Numbered from the stretch's first letter, positions 1-9,415 are shown. The stretch: DNA of 64,000 bases from Bradyrhizobium sp. 132 (GCF_023074185.1 NZ_JADPKY010000043.1:62001-126000), one strand, 5' to 3'. A program made the numbers and translations. The notes: generated by a model not told the origin, from the sequence alone.

Positions 1-2
1 CA

Positions 3-1283
3 CGTCTGAAGTTGCTGCTTCAGCGCGCCTGGGCCTGGCGGGCCAGTGGAGATTTTCTGAATTCCCTGCAGGATCTCAGCGCAGTCGTCGCGCACGCGGC
101 GGAGAACGGACACGTGCGCGAAGAGGTGAACGCACTGGTCGACCTCAGCAGATTCTGTCTTTACGTCGATCGACGCCAGAGCCTGCCTGTTGCGGAACAG
201 GCTCTTGTAAAGAGCCGGGCGATCGACGACGCCGCGTTCAGCGCTCTGGTCCAGGGGAACGTTGCCAATTTGAAGCTGATGCTCCGCGGCTGGGATCGCG
301 AGAATGCGGACCTTGCCGAGCATGCGTCAGCACTGATCACCGGAGAACAGGATCTGAGCATGCGGCTGCGACGCTGCTCGATGGAGATGGTGCTGGAGTT
401 CTTGCGCGCGAATTATCCGGCCTGCTGCGATGCGACGACCAGGGGCAAGGAGCTCGCCCGCCTGGTCGGTGACGTCTATCTGTTCGTGCTCTATGAAACG
501 GTCGAGGCGTTTGCCCAGATTTATCACGGTGAATGGGGGCAGGCGCAACGAAACGTCGTCTCCGCATTGGCCATCTCGGAGCGAAATGCAAATCCGCAGG
601 CCGTCGCGCTGTGTCATCTTGCGATCGGATGGCTGTATTCCGAGGCCGAGGAATATGGGAGCGCGTCACGGCGTGCGGAGGATGCGCTCGGCCCGATGAT
701 CGAGGCCAATCCGTTCACCTTCTTCGTTGGCAGGAACCTGCTGGCGCGAGCTTATGTCAGGATGGGCGACCTGACTCGGGCGCGCCAGCATCTCGATGCG
801 ATGGAGCGGCGAATGGAGGTCGATCGCGTACCGATGGAGTCGCTGGTCATCCCCCACTATCTGCTGACTTGCTGCGACTATTGGATCGCAATCGGCGATC
901 TGGATCGCGCCCAGAGTTCGGCCAGCCAGTTTCATGAGGTGACGAGCGCGGCACCCGACCGCCCGTTTCTCGCGCTGTGCCACGAGGTCATGGCAAGAAT
1001 TGCGATCCTGAAGCAGGATGTGCAACTCGCCGGCGAACATTTGTCGACGGCAATTTCGATCGTCCGCCATGCCAGGTTGCCGCATGCCACCTGGCGGGTT
1101 TATCGCACGACCGCAGCGCTTTATGCGGGCCTTGGACAAACGCAAAGGGCTGCCAAGTGGCGGGACCGCTCCTGCCAGGTGATCGGATCGCTGGCAGAGA
1201 CGCTTGATCCCGGCGATCCGCTGCGATCGGCGTCCTTTTTCGACGCAGGCCGGGACACCCGGCTCGATAGTGCGGAACGGTGA
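3..1283 (+). CDS. TPR-rich protein, C-terminal part (cut by window edge)
   Basis: The reading frame is open to the left edge (codons before the first possible TTG start at 12 are all sense), so this is the 3' part of a longer gene. The roughly 425 visible residues are alpha-helical and made of degenerate tetratricopeptide-like pairs, for example ARAYVRMGDLTRARQHLDAM and AALYAGLGQTQRAAKWRDRS. Such C-terminal helical repeats are typical of large winged-helix/AAA-ATPase regulators and of cyclase-type signalling proteins; which one applies cannot be told without the N-terminus. It is convergent with the catalase-family gene, with a 6-bp gap. A scaffold or regulatory role is inference. Confidence 0.6.
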   Translation, partial: RLKLLLQRAWAWRASGDFLNSLQDLSAVVAHAAENGHVREEVNALVDLSRFCLYVDRRQSLPVAEQALVKSRAIDDAAFSALVQGNVANLKLMLRGWDRENADLAEHASALITGEQDLSMRLRRCSMEMVLEFLRANYPACCDATTRGKELARLVGDVYLFVLYETVEAFAQIYHGEWGQAQRNVVSALAISERNANPQAVALCHLAIGWLYSEAEEYGSASRRAEDALGPMIEANPFTFFVGRNLLARAYVRMGDLTRARQHLDAMERRMEVDRVPMESLVIPHYLLTCCDYWIAIGDLDRAQSSASQFHEVTSAAPDRPFLALCHEVMARIAILKQDVQLAGEHLSTAISIVRHARLPHATWRVYRTTAALYAGLGQTQRAAKWRDRSCQVIGSLAETLDPGDPLRSASFFDAGRDTRLDSAER

Positions 1284-1289
1284 TCGGGC

Positions 1290-2384
1290 TCAATCCGGCA
1301 GGTCCGCGATCTGTCGCGGTTCTCCGGGCTGTTGCTTGACCGTGTGTTGATTCTGCTGCTGCCGCAGCGTGCGGGAGGCACGGTAGGCATCCCTGCGCAA
1401 TCGCATGATCGAGCCGAGCGGCTGATGGGCCGCGAGACATCGCCATGGATCGAACGAAAGCACCTCGTCGGAATAGACGCGACGCGCGGGGCTGTCGGCG
1501 GTCTGGCGCGGAAGCGTGATCTTGCCGAGTGCTTGCGGCGGCGCGACGTCTTCGGGCCAGTCGATTGAGGCATCTTCGATCGGCGTTTGCTCCAGGTCGG
1601 TGCAGAGCTGGGCAAATAGTTCGTACTCGGCCGCATTGTCCTTGAAGAAGGCGACGACAGTGTTCAGCACGGCATTATCGGCATCGTGGCAGGGCTGGCC
1701 GGTGAGCCGGCGGACCGAGGCCGAGATCGGCACCAGGCGAAGCCTTGCGATATAATCGCCAAACCGCAGTGCTCCCTCTGTGTGAAAGGTTTCTCCAAGA
1801 ATGTTGCTGCCGGCATCACCAAGCGCTTTCAAGACTATCGGGATCGGAATGCCTGTTCTGTCCGATGCGGCGACCAGGATGCGCGCGACAAAGCCTATGG
1901 GTCCATACGCCAGATCCGGCAGGATCAGGCTGCGCTCGACCTTGTGCTGCGCGCGCATATAGGCCATCGCATCCGCGAAATAGCTGGGGTGATTGACGAG
2001 CAGAAGATCCTGGTTCGTCGAGTCGTCGTCGCCGAGCGCCTTAAGCCCAGTCGCGCCCAAGACCTTGATGGCAAACCCCCGCGGCGAACGTACGCGATCG
2101 CTCCTGTTGAATGCGGTGGAGAGGCGGACGATGATCGGGAAGTGGCCAGCCTGTTTGAACAGGCCCTGGCGCAGATGATCAGGCAAATCGTCGTAGACGA
2201 TCAGCTCGCCGCGGAGATAGCCGGCGCCCTTGGCGTGCTGCTGCCGGGTCCCATGCTTGTCGTTGTGAAAAGTGCGGGCGCTCGTTCGCGAGATCGAGGC
2301 AACGATCGCCTCGACGGCCTCCGCTTCCTCCGGCCGGATTTGTTCGACGGACGGATCGTAACGAAGATACTGACCGGCTGACAT
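1290..2384 (-). CDS. catalase-family (SrpA-like) haem protein
   Basis: A 364-residue protein of the small catalase-related family. The N-terminal catalase core is visible: HGTRQQHAKGAGYLRGEL, then FPIIVRLSTAFNRSD, corresponding to the distal-His region and the R-S-T motif of catalase. The segment SPRGFAIKVLG follows, and near the C-terminus SFDPWRCLAAHQPLGSIMR. It is shorter than classical catalases (about 480 residues or more) and lacks their C-terminal extension, like SrpA-type proteins. The ATG at 2384 is preferred over an upstream in-frame start because the homologous segment begins at MSAGQYLRY. Peroxidase, catalase or lipid-peroxide activity cannot be separated from sequence. Confidence 0.82.
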   Translation of the reverse strand: MSAGQYLRYDPSVEQIRPEEAEAVEAIVASISRTSARTFHNDKHGTRQQHAKGAGYLRGELIVYDDLPDHLRQGLFKQAGHFPIIVRLSTAFNRSDRVRSPRGFAIKVLGATGLKALGDDDSTNQDLLLVNHPSYFADAMAYMRAQHKVERSLILPDLAYGPIGFVARILVAASDRTGIPIPIVLKALGDAGSNILGETFHTEGALRFGDYIARLRLVPISASVRRLTGQPCHDADNAVLNTVVAFFKDNAAEYELFAQLCTDLEQTPIEDASIDWPEDVAPPQALGKITLPRQTADSPARRVYSDEVLSFDPWRCLAAHQPLGSIMRLRRDAYRASRTLRQQQNQHTVKQQPGEPRQIADLPD

Positions 2385-2654
2385 GGCGCTGATCTCCCAG
2401 CCCGAAGGTCGCCTTCCCATTGCAAGCGTTGACGGCCGCAGGGCGAGTTCCACTGTAAGCCCGTCCAGTCGGGATCGGCAATCGGAGAACGAGCTGCGGT
2501 TGCCTGGACAAGCCGTGGACGAGGCATCCTGTTACCGACGAGATCACAGGGTCGATGCTAGGCCAGTGGCGTCTCGTAAGTCCTTATGTGCTCCTTATGT
2601 TGTCCTGATCTTTTCCTTAAGGCCCGGCCAGCGAGCGGCGACGTTGGCCGGCGT

Positions 2655-2753
2655 CTAAAGTGACAGCCACACGATCAGGCCCATGCAAGCGAAATGCGCG
2701 AGCACGATCGCGGCGAGATGCAGTGGGCCAGCCTTGAGGCGAAGCCTTCGCAT
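2655..2753 (-). CDS. 32-residue single-membrane-span small protein
   Basis: A short frame starting ATG at 2753, 11 bases after the stop of the binding-protein gene upstream on the same strand, and preceded by a strong Shine-Dalgarno AGGAGG at about 8-nt spacing. The product begins MRRLRLKAG and continues with one hydrophobic span (LHLAAIVLAHFACMGLIVWLSL). The basic N-terminus followed by a helix predicts an inner-membrane peptide with a cytoplasmic N-terminus. Its position makes it the second gene of a binding-protein operon. No family is recognised. The ribosome site and placement support translation; function is unknown. Confidence 0.5.
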   Translation of the reverse strand: MRRLRLKAGPLHLAAIVLAHFACMGLIVWLSL

Positions 2754-2764
2754 CCCGCCGCCTC

Positions 2765-3745
2765 CTAGTTCGATCCTGCGGCCGCAGTGGTGAAGCTGCG
2801 GTCGACGGCTTTGCTGACGTCGAGCTTCTTCGGCAGGATGCCGTAGCGCGTCGAGCGGTCGGAGGCTTCCTGCACTTCCTTCACGACGTTCTCGTCGATC
2901 ACGATCGGGCTGGTGCGCTGCGCGGTGTAGGCCGAGAGCAGCACGTCCTCCGGCAGCTTGGTTAGTTCGGCCGTGCTCTTGGCATATTCGCCGAGATGAT
3001 CCAGCGACCACAGCCGCGCCTTGTTCAGCCGCTGCACGAGGTCCTGCACCGCCGCGCGCTTGCTAGTGATGGCGCTGTCAGAGGCGACGATAAAGGTGAT
3101 GGTCGGCGTCAGGCCCTCACCATCGGCGATCACGCGGGCGTTGTCCTTGAGCGTCGCGAACGAGACGTAGGGCTCCCACACTGCCCAGGCATCGATCGAG
3201 CCCGCGACCAACGCGATCTTGGCGTCGACCGGGCCGAGCGGTGCGAAGGTCGCGTCCTCCAACTTGATCTGCGCCTTCTCCAGCGTGGCGTCGATCAGGA
3301 ACTGGCCCCAGCCGCCGCGCGTGCCGGCAAGGCGTTTTCCCTTGAGGTCGGCGGCCGATTTGATCGGCGAATCCTGGCGTACGAGAATGGCTTGTGTCTT
3401 CGCATCCGACCTTGTGCCGCCGATCGCCTTGATCGGCGCGCCGGCCGCGTAGACGGAAAGGAACGAGAGGTCGCCGGTGTAGCCGACGTCGAGTGCGCCG
3501 GCGTTGAGCGCCTCCAGGATCGGCGCAGCCGCGGGGAATTCCGACCATGCGATCTTGTAAGGCAGATCCTTCGCGTAGCCAGAGATCTCGAGCAGCGAGC
3601 GATTGCCGCCCTTCTGGTCGCCGACGCGCAGCACGATTGCGTCGGCTGCGAATGACGTCGCGGCCGTCGACAGGGTGATGGCGGCAGCAAGCAGCGATGC
3701 GGCGAGCCGGCGGGTGACGGAATGGTGGAGGGAGTTGATGCTCAT
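2765..3745 (-). CDS. SsuA/TauA-type ABC substrate-binding protein
   Basis: A 326-residue periplasmic binding protein of the aliphatic sulfonate/nitrate/taurine family. A Sec signal peptide ends near ATSFAADA, and the mature protein opens with IVLRVGDQKGG, the family's first strand. Later segments FPAAAPILEALNAGALDVG and GSIDAWAVWEPYVS line the ligand cleft in this family. The ATG at 3745 is chosen because it directly precedes the signal peptide. It is divergent from the sulfonate-type operon at 4.2-10.4 kb and is similar to the binding protein at the end of that operon (both share LRVGDQKG and EFPAAAP). No permease or ATPase lies on its own strand, so it probably feeds the divergent one. Confidence 0.85.
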   Translation of the reverse strand: MSINSLHHSVTRRLAASLLAAAITLSTAATSFAADAIVLRVGDQKGGNRSLLEISGYAKDLPYKIAWSEFPAAAPILEALNAGALDVGYTGDLSFLSVYAAGAPIKAIGGTRSDAKTQAILVRQDSPIKSAADLKGKRLAGTRGGWGQFLIDATLEKAQIKLEDATFAPLGPVDAKIALVAGSIDAWAVWEPYVSFATLKDNARVIADGEGLTPTITFIVASDSAITSKRAAVQDLVQRLNKARLWSLDHLGEYAKSTAELTKLPEDVLLSAYTAQRTSPIVIDENVVKEVQEASDRSTRYGILPKKLDVSKAVDRSFTTAAAGSN

Positions 3746-4220
3746 GTTGCCTGTCTTGGTGCTTTGCTCACGACGCGTGAGCGAACGATCCAGCGAGACG
3801 ATCAAGTCTATGGTCGCGCGATGCGCAGTCAATGAAATGGCTAACCGTATTGCGCGCGCGATGGGCAAGGACGTTTTAGCGAGGCGCTGCTTTCGAGAAC
3901 GTGCGGTGTGCGCCACTGATGCTGCGCAAGAATGAAGCAAGAGAGGGAGTAGGCCAGCACGCTGCCAACCGATGCATCGGAAGAAATCCTTTCATCGTCC
4001 CGGACGCGCCGATGGAGAGAATGACTTCGCTTCGCGCAACATTCGAAAATCCATTTCATTGACGATGCGGCGAGCACGCCGCATGATTTGCGCATCGCAT
4101 CAACGAGGCGCAGCAGGCGCCGGCGAAAGGATTTTCTCTCAACGCAGCTCCGCACGGAACAGGCGCAACGCAAACTGTTGTGCAGATGGCGGAGCCGTGC
4201 CAGCGCAGGAGTGGGGACGG
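3746..4220. other. divergent intergenic region, no gene
   Basis: 475 bases between two divergently transcribed binding-protein genes. No coding frame with family resemblance is seen. It should hold the promoters and operator(s) of both transcription units; no operator could be assigned by eye. Confidence 0.5.
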
Positions 4221-5324
4221 ATGAACGACGACATCAAGCACGGCGGATCGAGGCTCGACCGGCGTCACCTGCTCCAGGCGGGGCTCGCGGCGGCATTCGC
4301 CGCGCCGCTCGGCGCCCTCGGTGCGGCACAGGCTTTTGTGCCGCACGGGATTGCGTCCGGCGTCGACTTCTCGGAATTTCCGCTGTGCCGGACGGCGTCA
4401 GATGCGCCCGCGCTCGCCGGTGCGCCGCGCAAATTGAAGCTGTCGTGGAATGCCGGCGCGGTCTGCCTTGCACCGCTGCCGGTCGCCATCGAGCACGGTT
4501 TCTTCCAGAAGCAGAATCTCGACGTCGAGCTCGTCAACTATTCCGGATCGACCGACCAGCTGCTAGAGGCGATCGCAACGGGAAAGAGCGATGCCGGTCT
4601 CGGCATGGCGCTGCGCTGGCTGAAGCCGCTGGAGCAGGGCTTTGACGTCAAGATCGCCGCCGGCACCCATGGCGGCTGCATGCGCGTGCTGACGCGCGCC
4701 GACTCCAACGTGAGCAAGCTGGCCGACCTCAAGGGCAAGATCGTCGCGGTCGGCGATCTCGGCGGTCCCGACAAGAATTTCTTTTCGATCCAGCTGGCAA
4801 AGCTCGGCATCGATCCCAACAAGGACGTCGACTGGCGCGCCTATCCCGGCAACCTCCTCAACGTAGCCGTCGAGAAAGGCGAGGTGCAGGCGTTCCTGTC
4901 GTCCGACCCACTCGGCTATCTCTGGCTCAAGGACAGCCAGTACAAGGAAGTCGCCTCCAATCTCGACGGCGAATACCGCGACAAGAGCTGCTGCATCGTC
5001 GGCTTGCGCGGCAGCCTGGTGCGCGAGGAGCCGCAGGTCGCGCGCGCCATCACGCAGGCGCTGCTCGACGCCGCCATGTTCACCTCGCAGAACCCGACAG
5101 TGGCGGCAAAATCGTTCCAGCCCTACGCGCCTAAGACGGCATCGCTCGCCGATATCGAAGGCATGGTGCGCTACCACACTCACCACCATCACCCCGTCGG
5201 CGAAGTACTGAAGCGCGAGCTCAAGGCCTATGCCGACGATCTCAAGAGCGTGCAGGTCTTCAAACAGAGTACCGATACGGCCAAATTCGCGGAGCGCATT
5301 TATGTCGACGTATTCGCTGTCTGA
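4221..5324 (+). CDS. NrtA/SsuA-like ABC substrate-binding protein with TAT-type signal
   Basis: A 367-residue binding protein. The N-terminus DRRHLLQAGLAAAFAAPLGALGAAQA is a twin-arginine-like signal, implying export of a folded protein. The mature part follows the NMT1/SsuA fold: LSWNAGAVCLAPLPVAIEHG, then VELVNYSGSTDQLLEAIATG, then VGDLGGPDKNFFSIQLAKLG. A His-rich stretch, YHTHHHHPVGE, sits near the C-terminus, which is unusual and could bind metal (inference). The ATG at 4221 is chosen because the signal starts here. It is the first gene of an operon; its 3' end overlaps the permease gene by 23 bases, indicating translational coupling. Confidence 0.82.
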   Translation: MNDDIKHGGSRLDRRHLLQAGLAAAFAAPLGALGAAQAFVPHGIASGVDFSEFPLCRTASDAPALAGAPRKLKLSWNAGAVCLAPLPVAIEHGFFQKQNLDVELVNYSGSTDQLLEAIATGKSDAGLGMALRWLKPLEQGFDVKIAAGTHGGCMRVLTRADSNVSKLADLKGKIVAVGDLGGPDKNFFSIQLAKLGIDPNKDVDWRAYPGNLLNVAVEKGEVQAFLSSDPLGYLWLKDSQYKEVASNLDGEYRDKSCCIVGLRGSLVREEPQVARAITQALLDAAMFTSQNPTVAAKSFQPYAPKTASLADIEGMVRYHTHHHHPVGEVLKRELKAYADDLKSVQVFKQSTDTAKFAERIYVDVFAV

Positions 5325-6324
5325 CGGCCTTGCTTCCGGCGCGCCGCGTCTCTCGCGCGCGCCGCTGCTTGCGAGTTGGGTCCGTGAATCCGGCGTTGGC
5401 ATTCTCGCCAGCGTGGCGTGGATCGCCTTCGGCCTGTCCTGCCTGTGGTGGGAGGACGTCGGCGATTGGTCGCGAACCCATTCGCTCGGCATTGCCGCCT
5501 TTGTCATCGCGGTCGTCGCGCTGTTCGGGACCGTCGCCGCCGACTATCTCGGCTCGGCCGGCCGGGCCTTGCGCCAGCGTGCGCCGTGGCTCGTCGTGCT
5601 CGGCGTTTTCATGACCCTGTGGGAAGTCGCGACCGCGAAATTCGCCTGGCTGCCATTGCCGTTCTTCCCGCCGCCACAGTCGATCATCGAGGTCTATACC
5701 GACGATCTGCCAAAACTGCTCGACAGCGTGTTCGCCTCGGTCAAGCTCCAGCTCGGCGGCTATCTGATCGGCGCAACAGTCGGCTTCCTGACCGGCGTCT
5801 CGATCGGCTGGTCGCGCGCCGTCGGCTATTGGGTGCATCCGGTGCTGCGCTTCATCGGCCCGCTGCCGGCGACCGCCTGGCTGCCGATCGCCTTCTTCAC
5901 CTTCCCGTCGAGCTGGAGCGCCTCGACCTTTCTGATTGCGCTGGCAACCGGCTTCCCGGTCACCGTGCTGACTTGGTCGGGCGTCGCGAGTGTGAGCAAC
6001 GCTTATTACGACGTCGCGCGGACGCTCGGCGCAAAGCCGTCCTTCCTGGTGTTGAAGGTCGCGATCCCCGCGGCACTCCCGCACGTCTTCGTCGGCCTGT
6101 TCATGGGGCTCGGCTCGTCCTTCGCCGTATTGGTCGTCGCCGAAATGATCGGCGTCAAGGCCGGCCTCGGCTGGTACCTGCAATGGGCGCAGGGCTGGGC
6201 CGCCTACGCCAACATGTATGCGGCGCTGATCGTGATGTCGCTGCTCTGCTCCGGTGCGATCACGCTGCTGTTCGCGATCCGTGATCGCCTGCTGGTCTGG
6301 CAGAAGGGGACCGTAAAATGGTAG
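5302..6324 (+). CDS. SsuC/TauC-type ABC permease
   Basis: A 340-residue inner-membrane permease. After two extra N-terminal membrane spans, the family core begins around VVLGVFMTLWEVATAKFAWLP. The conserved cytoplasmic EAA-type loop is seen in ISNAYYDVARTLGAKPSF-like sequence (NAYYDVARTLGAKPSFLVLK), followed by the VAIPAALPHVFVGLFMGLG span typical of sulfonate/taurine/nitrate permeases. The ATG at 5302 lies inside the preceding gene's end and has a GGAG upstream. It presumably forms a homodimer with the next gene's ATPase. Organosulfur substrate is inferred from the enzymes downstream. Confidence 0.88.
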   Translation: MSTYSLSDGLASGAPRLSRAPLLASWVRESGVGILASVAWIAFGLSCLWWEDVGDWSRTHSLGIAAFVIAVVALFGTVAADYLGSAGRALRQRAPWLVVLGVFMTLWEVATAKFAWLPLPFFPPPQSIIEVYTDDLPKLLDSVFASVKLQLGGYLIGATVGFLTGVSIGWSRAVGYWVHPVLRFIGPLPATAWLPIAFFTFPSSWSASTFLIALATGFPVTVLTWSGVASVSNAYYDVARTLGAKPSFLVLKVAIPAALPHVFVGLFMGLGSSFAVLVVAEMIGVKAGLGWYLQWAQGWAAYANMYAALIVMSLLCSGAITLLFAIRDRLLVWQKGTVKW

Positions 6325-7118
6325 CCGCAACTGCACTCGCCGAAATCGACGCTCACCCGGCCGCAGGCGCCGCGCTCGACATCGAGCAGGTCAGCCACGC
6401 CTTCGACATCGACGGTGCCGAGTTGCCGGTGCTCAGCGACGTCAGCCTCTCCGTGGAGCCGGGCGAGTTCGTCGCGCTGCTCGGCCCCTCCGGCTGCGGC
6501 AAGTCGACCTTGCTGCGCCTCGTCGCAGGCCTCGACAAACCCAGGTCCGGAACGCTGCGCGAGGACGAGGCTCGCATCACGCGACCGCACCCGTCGCGCG
6601 TTGTCGTGTTCCAGGATCCGACATTGTTTCCCTGGCGTACGGTGTGGGACAACGTCGCACTGGGGCTGGAGGCGCAGGGCATCTTGAAGAGCCAGCGTCA
6701 TCGCGTCGATGCCGCGCTCGATCTCGTGGGGCTATCGTCCTTCCGCAATGCCTATCCGCACCAGCTCTCAGGCGGCATGGCGCAGCGCGTCGCGCTGGCC
6801 CGCGCGCTGGTCAACGATCCCAAAATCCTCATCCTCGACGAACCGCTCGGAAAGCTCGATTCGCTGACCCGCATCACCATGCAGGCCGAGTTGGTCTCGT
6901 TGTGGCAGCGCAAGGGTTTTACCACGTTGCTGGTGACGCATGACGCCGAGGAGGCGCTGGTACTCGCCAACCGCGTCATCGTGTTCAGCGACCGCCCGGC
7001 GCGGGTCAAGGCCGACATCCGTGTCGACCGGCCCTATCCGCGCCATCGCGGCGATCCGTATCTGGCCGATCTGCGCCGCCAGATTCTTGGCCTGCTGGGA
7101 CTGGACGCCACATGGTGA
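6318..7118 (+). CDS. SsuB/TauB-type ABC transporter ATPase
   Basis: A 266-residue cytoplasmic ATPase. Walker A is GPSGCGKST, the Q-loop lies in VFQDPTLFPW, the signature is LSGGMAQRVALARAL, Walker B is ILILDEPLGKLD, and the switch His is in VTHDAEEAL. The DEPLGKLD variant is typical of the nitrate/sulfonate/taurine subfamily. The start overlaps the permease stop (ATGGTAG), and the end overlaps the next gene, so it is one translationally coupled operon. It energises import by the adjacent permease. Confidence 0.9.
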   Translation: MVAATALAEIDAHPAAGAALDIEQVSHAFDIDGAELPVLSDVSLSVEPGEFVALLGPSGCGKSTLLRLVAGLDKPRSGTLREDEARITRPHPSRVVVFQDPTLFPWRTVWDNVALGLEAQGILKSQRHRVDAALDLVGLSSFRNAYPHQLSGGMAQRVALARALVNDPKILILDEPLGKLDSLTRITMQAELVSLWQRKGFTTLLVTHDAEEALVLANRVIVFSDRPARVKADIRVDRPYPRHRGDPYLADLRRQILGLLGLDATW

Positions 7119-8284
7119 GTTCGATAGCCAAGGGGCGCGTGGGCCATAGCGAGCCCGACTACATCGCACGTGCCGAGGCGCTGGCCGGGGCCTTCGCCGC
7201 GCGCGCGGCCGAACACGACCGCACCGGCAGCTTCCCGTTCGAGAATTTTCGCGAGCTGTCCGACGCAGGCCTGCTGTCGCTGACGGTGCCGGCCGCCCAT
7301 GGCGGGGCCGGAGCGGGCGCACAATATGCCGCACGCGTCCTCGGCATCATCGGCAAGGCCGATCCGTCGACCGCGCTGGTGTTGTCGATGCACTACATCA
7401 ATCATCTGGTGATGGCACGGAGCCCGACCTGGCCGGCGCGGCTGTCGCGCAAGCTTGCACGCGAGAGCGTCGAAGGCCTTGCGCTCGTCAACGCGCTCCG
7501 CGTCGAGCCCGAACTGGGCTCGCCTGCGCGCGGCGGACTGCCCGCGACCATTGCACGTCGCACCGAAACCGGCTGGCGGCTTTCCGGCCACAAGATCTAT
7601 TCGACGGGCTCGCCGATCCTGAAATGGTATGTGGTGTGGGCGCGGACGGACGAGGCCGAGCCGCGCGTCGGACAATTTTTGGTGTCGGCGGGCCTGCCGG
7701 GCACCCGCATCGTCGAGACCTGGGATCATCACGGCCTGCGCGCCAGCGGCAGCCACGACGTCATCTTCGACGACGTCGTGATTCCTCTCGATGCCGAGAT
7801 CGATGTGCGCAAGCCGGCGGACTGGCGCGCACCCGATGTCGCGCAGGCGACCGTGCACACAATCTTCGTCGCCGCGATCTATGACGGCGTGGCGCGGGCT
7901 GCGCGCGACTGGCTGGTCGCGTTCCTGAAGCAGCGGGTGCCGGCCAGCCTCGGTGCGCCGCTTGCGACCTTGCCGCGCGTGCAGGAGATCCTCGGCGCGA
8001 TCGAGGCACGGCTCGCGGTCAATGCGCGGCTGATCGCATCCTTCGCCGGTGATTTCGATGACGGCATCGCGCTCTCGGCGGCCGAGTCCAATGTCATCAA
8101 GCTGACGGTGACCAACAACGCCATTACTGCGGTCGAGGATGCCTTGTCGCTCACCGGCAATCACGGCCTCTCCCGTGCCAATCCGCTGGAGCGGCACTAT
8201 CGCGACGTCCTGTGCGGTCGCGTGCACACGCCGCAGGACGATTCCACGCGCGCCGGCCTCGGCCGTGCCGCATTGGGACTCTAG
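7112..8284 (+). CDS. DszC/SfnC-like acyl-CoA-dehydrogenase-fold flavoenzyme
   Basis: A 390-residue protein of the acyl-CoA dehydrogenase fold. Visible landmarks are the N-terminal helical part (LSDAGLLSLTVPAAHGGAGAG), the middle beta domain (SGHKIYSTGSPILKWYVVWA), and a C-terminal helical domain with SLTGNHGLSRANPLERHYRDV. The last segment, with its conserved Arg-His-Arg-Asp region, is typical of the FMN-dependent group that includes dibenzothiophene monooxygenase DszC and SfnC. It lies between a sulfonate-type ATPase and an SsuD-like monooxygenase, which supports a role in oxidising an organosulfur compound with a reduced flavin supplied elsewhere. No flavin reductase is seen in the operon. 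Confidence 0.75.
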   Translation: MVSSIAKGRVGHSEPDYIARAEALAGAFAARAAEHDRTGSFPFENFRELSDAGLLSLTVPAAHGGAGAGAQYAARVLGIIGKADPSTALVLSMHYINHLVMARSPTWPARLSRKLARESVEGLALVNALRVEPELGSPARGGLPATIARRTETGWRLSGHKIYSTGSPILKWYVVWARTDEAEPRVGQFLVSAGLPGTRIVETWDHHGLRASGSHDVIFDDVVIPLDAEIDVRKPADWRAPDVAQATVHTIFVAAIYDGVARAARDWLVAFLKQRVPASLGAPLATLPRVQEILGAIEARLAVNARLIASFAGDFDDGIALSAAESNVIKLTVTNNAITAVEDALSLTGNHGLSRANPLERHYRDVLCGRVHTPQDDSTRAGLGRAALGL

Positions 8285-8314
8285 CTTTTCCGCCAAACAA
8301 TCAGGGAGACGATC

Positions 8315-9415
8315 ATGTCGATCGAGTTCATCGGTTTCATCAGCAACAACAATTCGTCCGAGACCGTCGTTCGCGAGGGACCGATCCTCAACCCGACCCA
8401 CATCGAGACGGTGGCGAAGGCGCATGAGAATGCCGGCTTCGACCGCGCGCTGCTGGCGTTTCATTCAACGGCGCCCGATGCGCTTCAGGTCGCCCAGCAC
8501 GTCCTCGGTGCGACCAGCCGCCTCAACGTGCTGATCGCGCAGCGCCCGGGCTTCACCGCCCCGACTCTGCTGGCGCGGCAGTTCGCAGCGCTCGACCAGT
8601 TCTCCCGCGGACGTGTCGCGCTCCACGTCATCACCGGCGGCAACGCCACCGAGCTGCGGCAGGACGGCAACACGCTCGACGACAAGGACGAGCGATACGC
8701 GCGCACCTCGGAATTTCTTGATGTCCTCAAACTGGAATGGACCAGCGACAAGCCCTTCACCTACAAGGGCAAGCACTATCAGGTCGAGAACGCGTTTTCG
8801 CAGGTGAAGCCGTATCGCCCAGAGGGCATCCGGATCTATTTCGGCGGCGCCTCGGATGCCGCGATCGACGTCGCCGGCAAGCATGCCGACACGTTCGCGC
8901 TGTGGGGGGAATCTTATGCGCAGGTGCGCGACGTCACCTCGCGCGTTCACAACGCAGCCGTCAGGCAGGGCCGTCCGACGCCACGCTTCAGCCTCTCGGT
9001 GCGGCCGATCATTGCCCCGACCGAGAAGCAGGCCTGGGAAAAGGCGGAAGAGATTCTTGCGCGCGCCACCGCGCTCCAGGACAAGACCGGCTATCGCAAG
9101 CCCGCCGACGGCCACGCCACGGCCGGCGCACGGCGCCTGCTCTCGCTCGCCGACCAGGGCAGCCGCATCGACAAGCGGCTGTGGACGGAGATCGCAAAGC
9201 TCACCGGCGCCAACAGCAACACCACGGCGCTGGTCGGTACGCCGGAGCAGGTCGCGGAAGTCTTCGGCGACTATTACGACCTCGGCATCAGCCATTTCCT
9301 GATCCGCGGCTTCGATCCCCTGATCGACGCCATCGAGTATGGGCGCGAGCTGATTCCGCTGACGCGCGAGCTGGTCGCCAAGCGTCAGGCCGTTCGCGGC
9401 GAGGCGGCGGAATGA
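8315..9415 (+). CDS. SsuD-like LLM-class FMNH2-dependent monooxygenase
   Basis: A 366-residue TIM-barrel luciferase-like monooxygenase. Family segments include ENAGFDRALLAFHSTAPD, LNVLIAQRPGFTAPTLLARQ, the glycine-rich VALHVITGGNATELRQDG and DERYARTSEFL. These resemble alkanesulfonate monooxygenase, including the HVITGGN phosphate-binding part. The expected reaction is FMNH2- and O2-dependent C-S cleavage releasing sulfite, but the substrate is not fixed by sequence. An ATG at 8315 follows a GGGAG ribosome site. The stop overlaps the start of the next gene by 3 bases. Confidence 0.85.
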   Translation: MSIEFIGFISNNNSSETVVREGPILNPTHIETVAKAHENAGFDRALLAFHSTAPDALQVAQHVLGATSRLNVLIAQRPGFTAPTLLARQFAALDQFSRGRVALHVITGGNATELRQDGNTLDDKDERYARTSEFLDVLKLEWTSDKPFTYKGKHYQVENAFSQVKPYRPEGIRIYFGGASDAAIDVAGKHADTFALWGESYAQVRDVTSRVHNAAVRQGRPTPRFSLSVRPIIAPTEKQAWEKAEEILARATALQDKTGYRKPADGHATAGARRLLSLADQGSRIDKRLWTEIAKLTGANSNTTALVGTPEQVAEVFGDYYDLGISHFLIRGFDPLIDAIEYGRELIPLTRELVAKRQAVRGEAAE

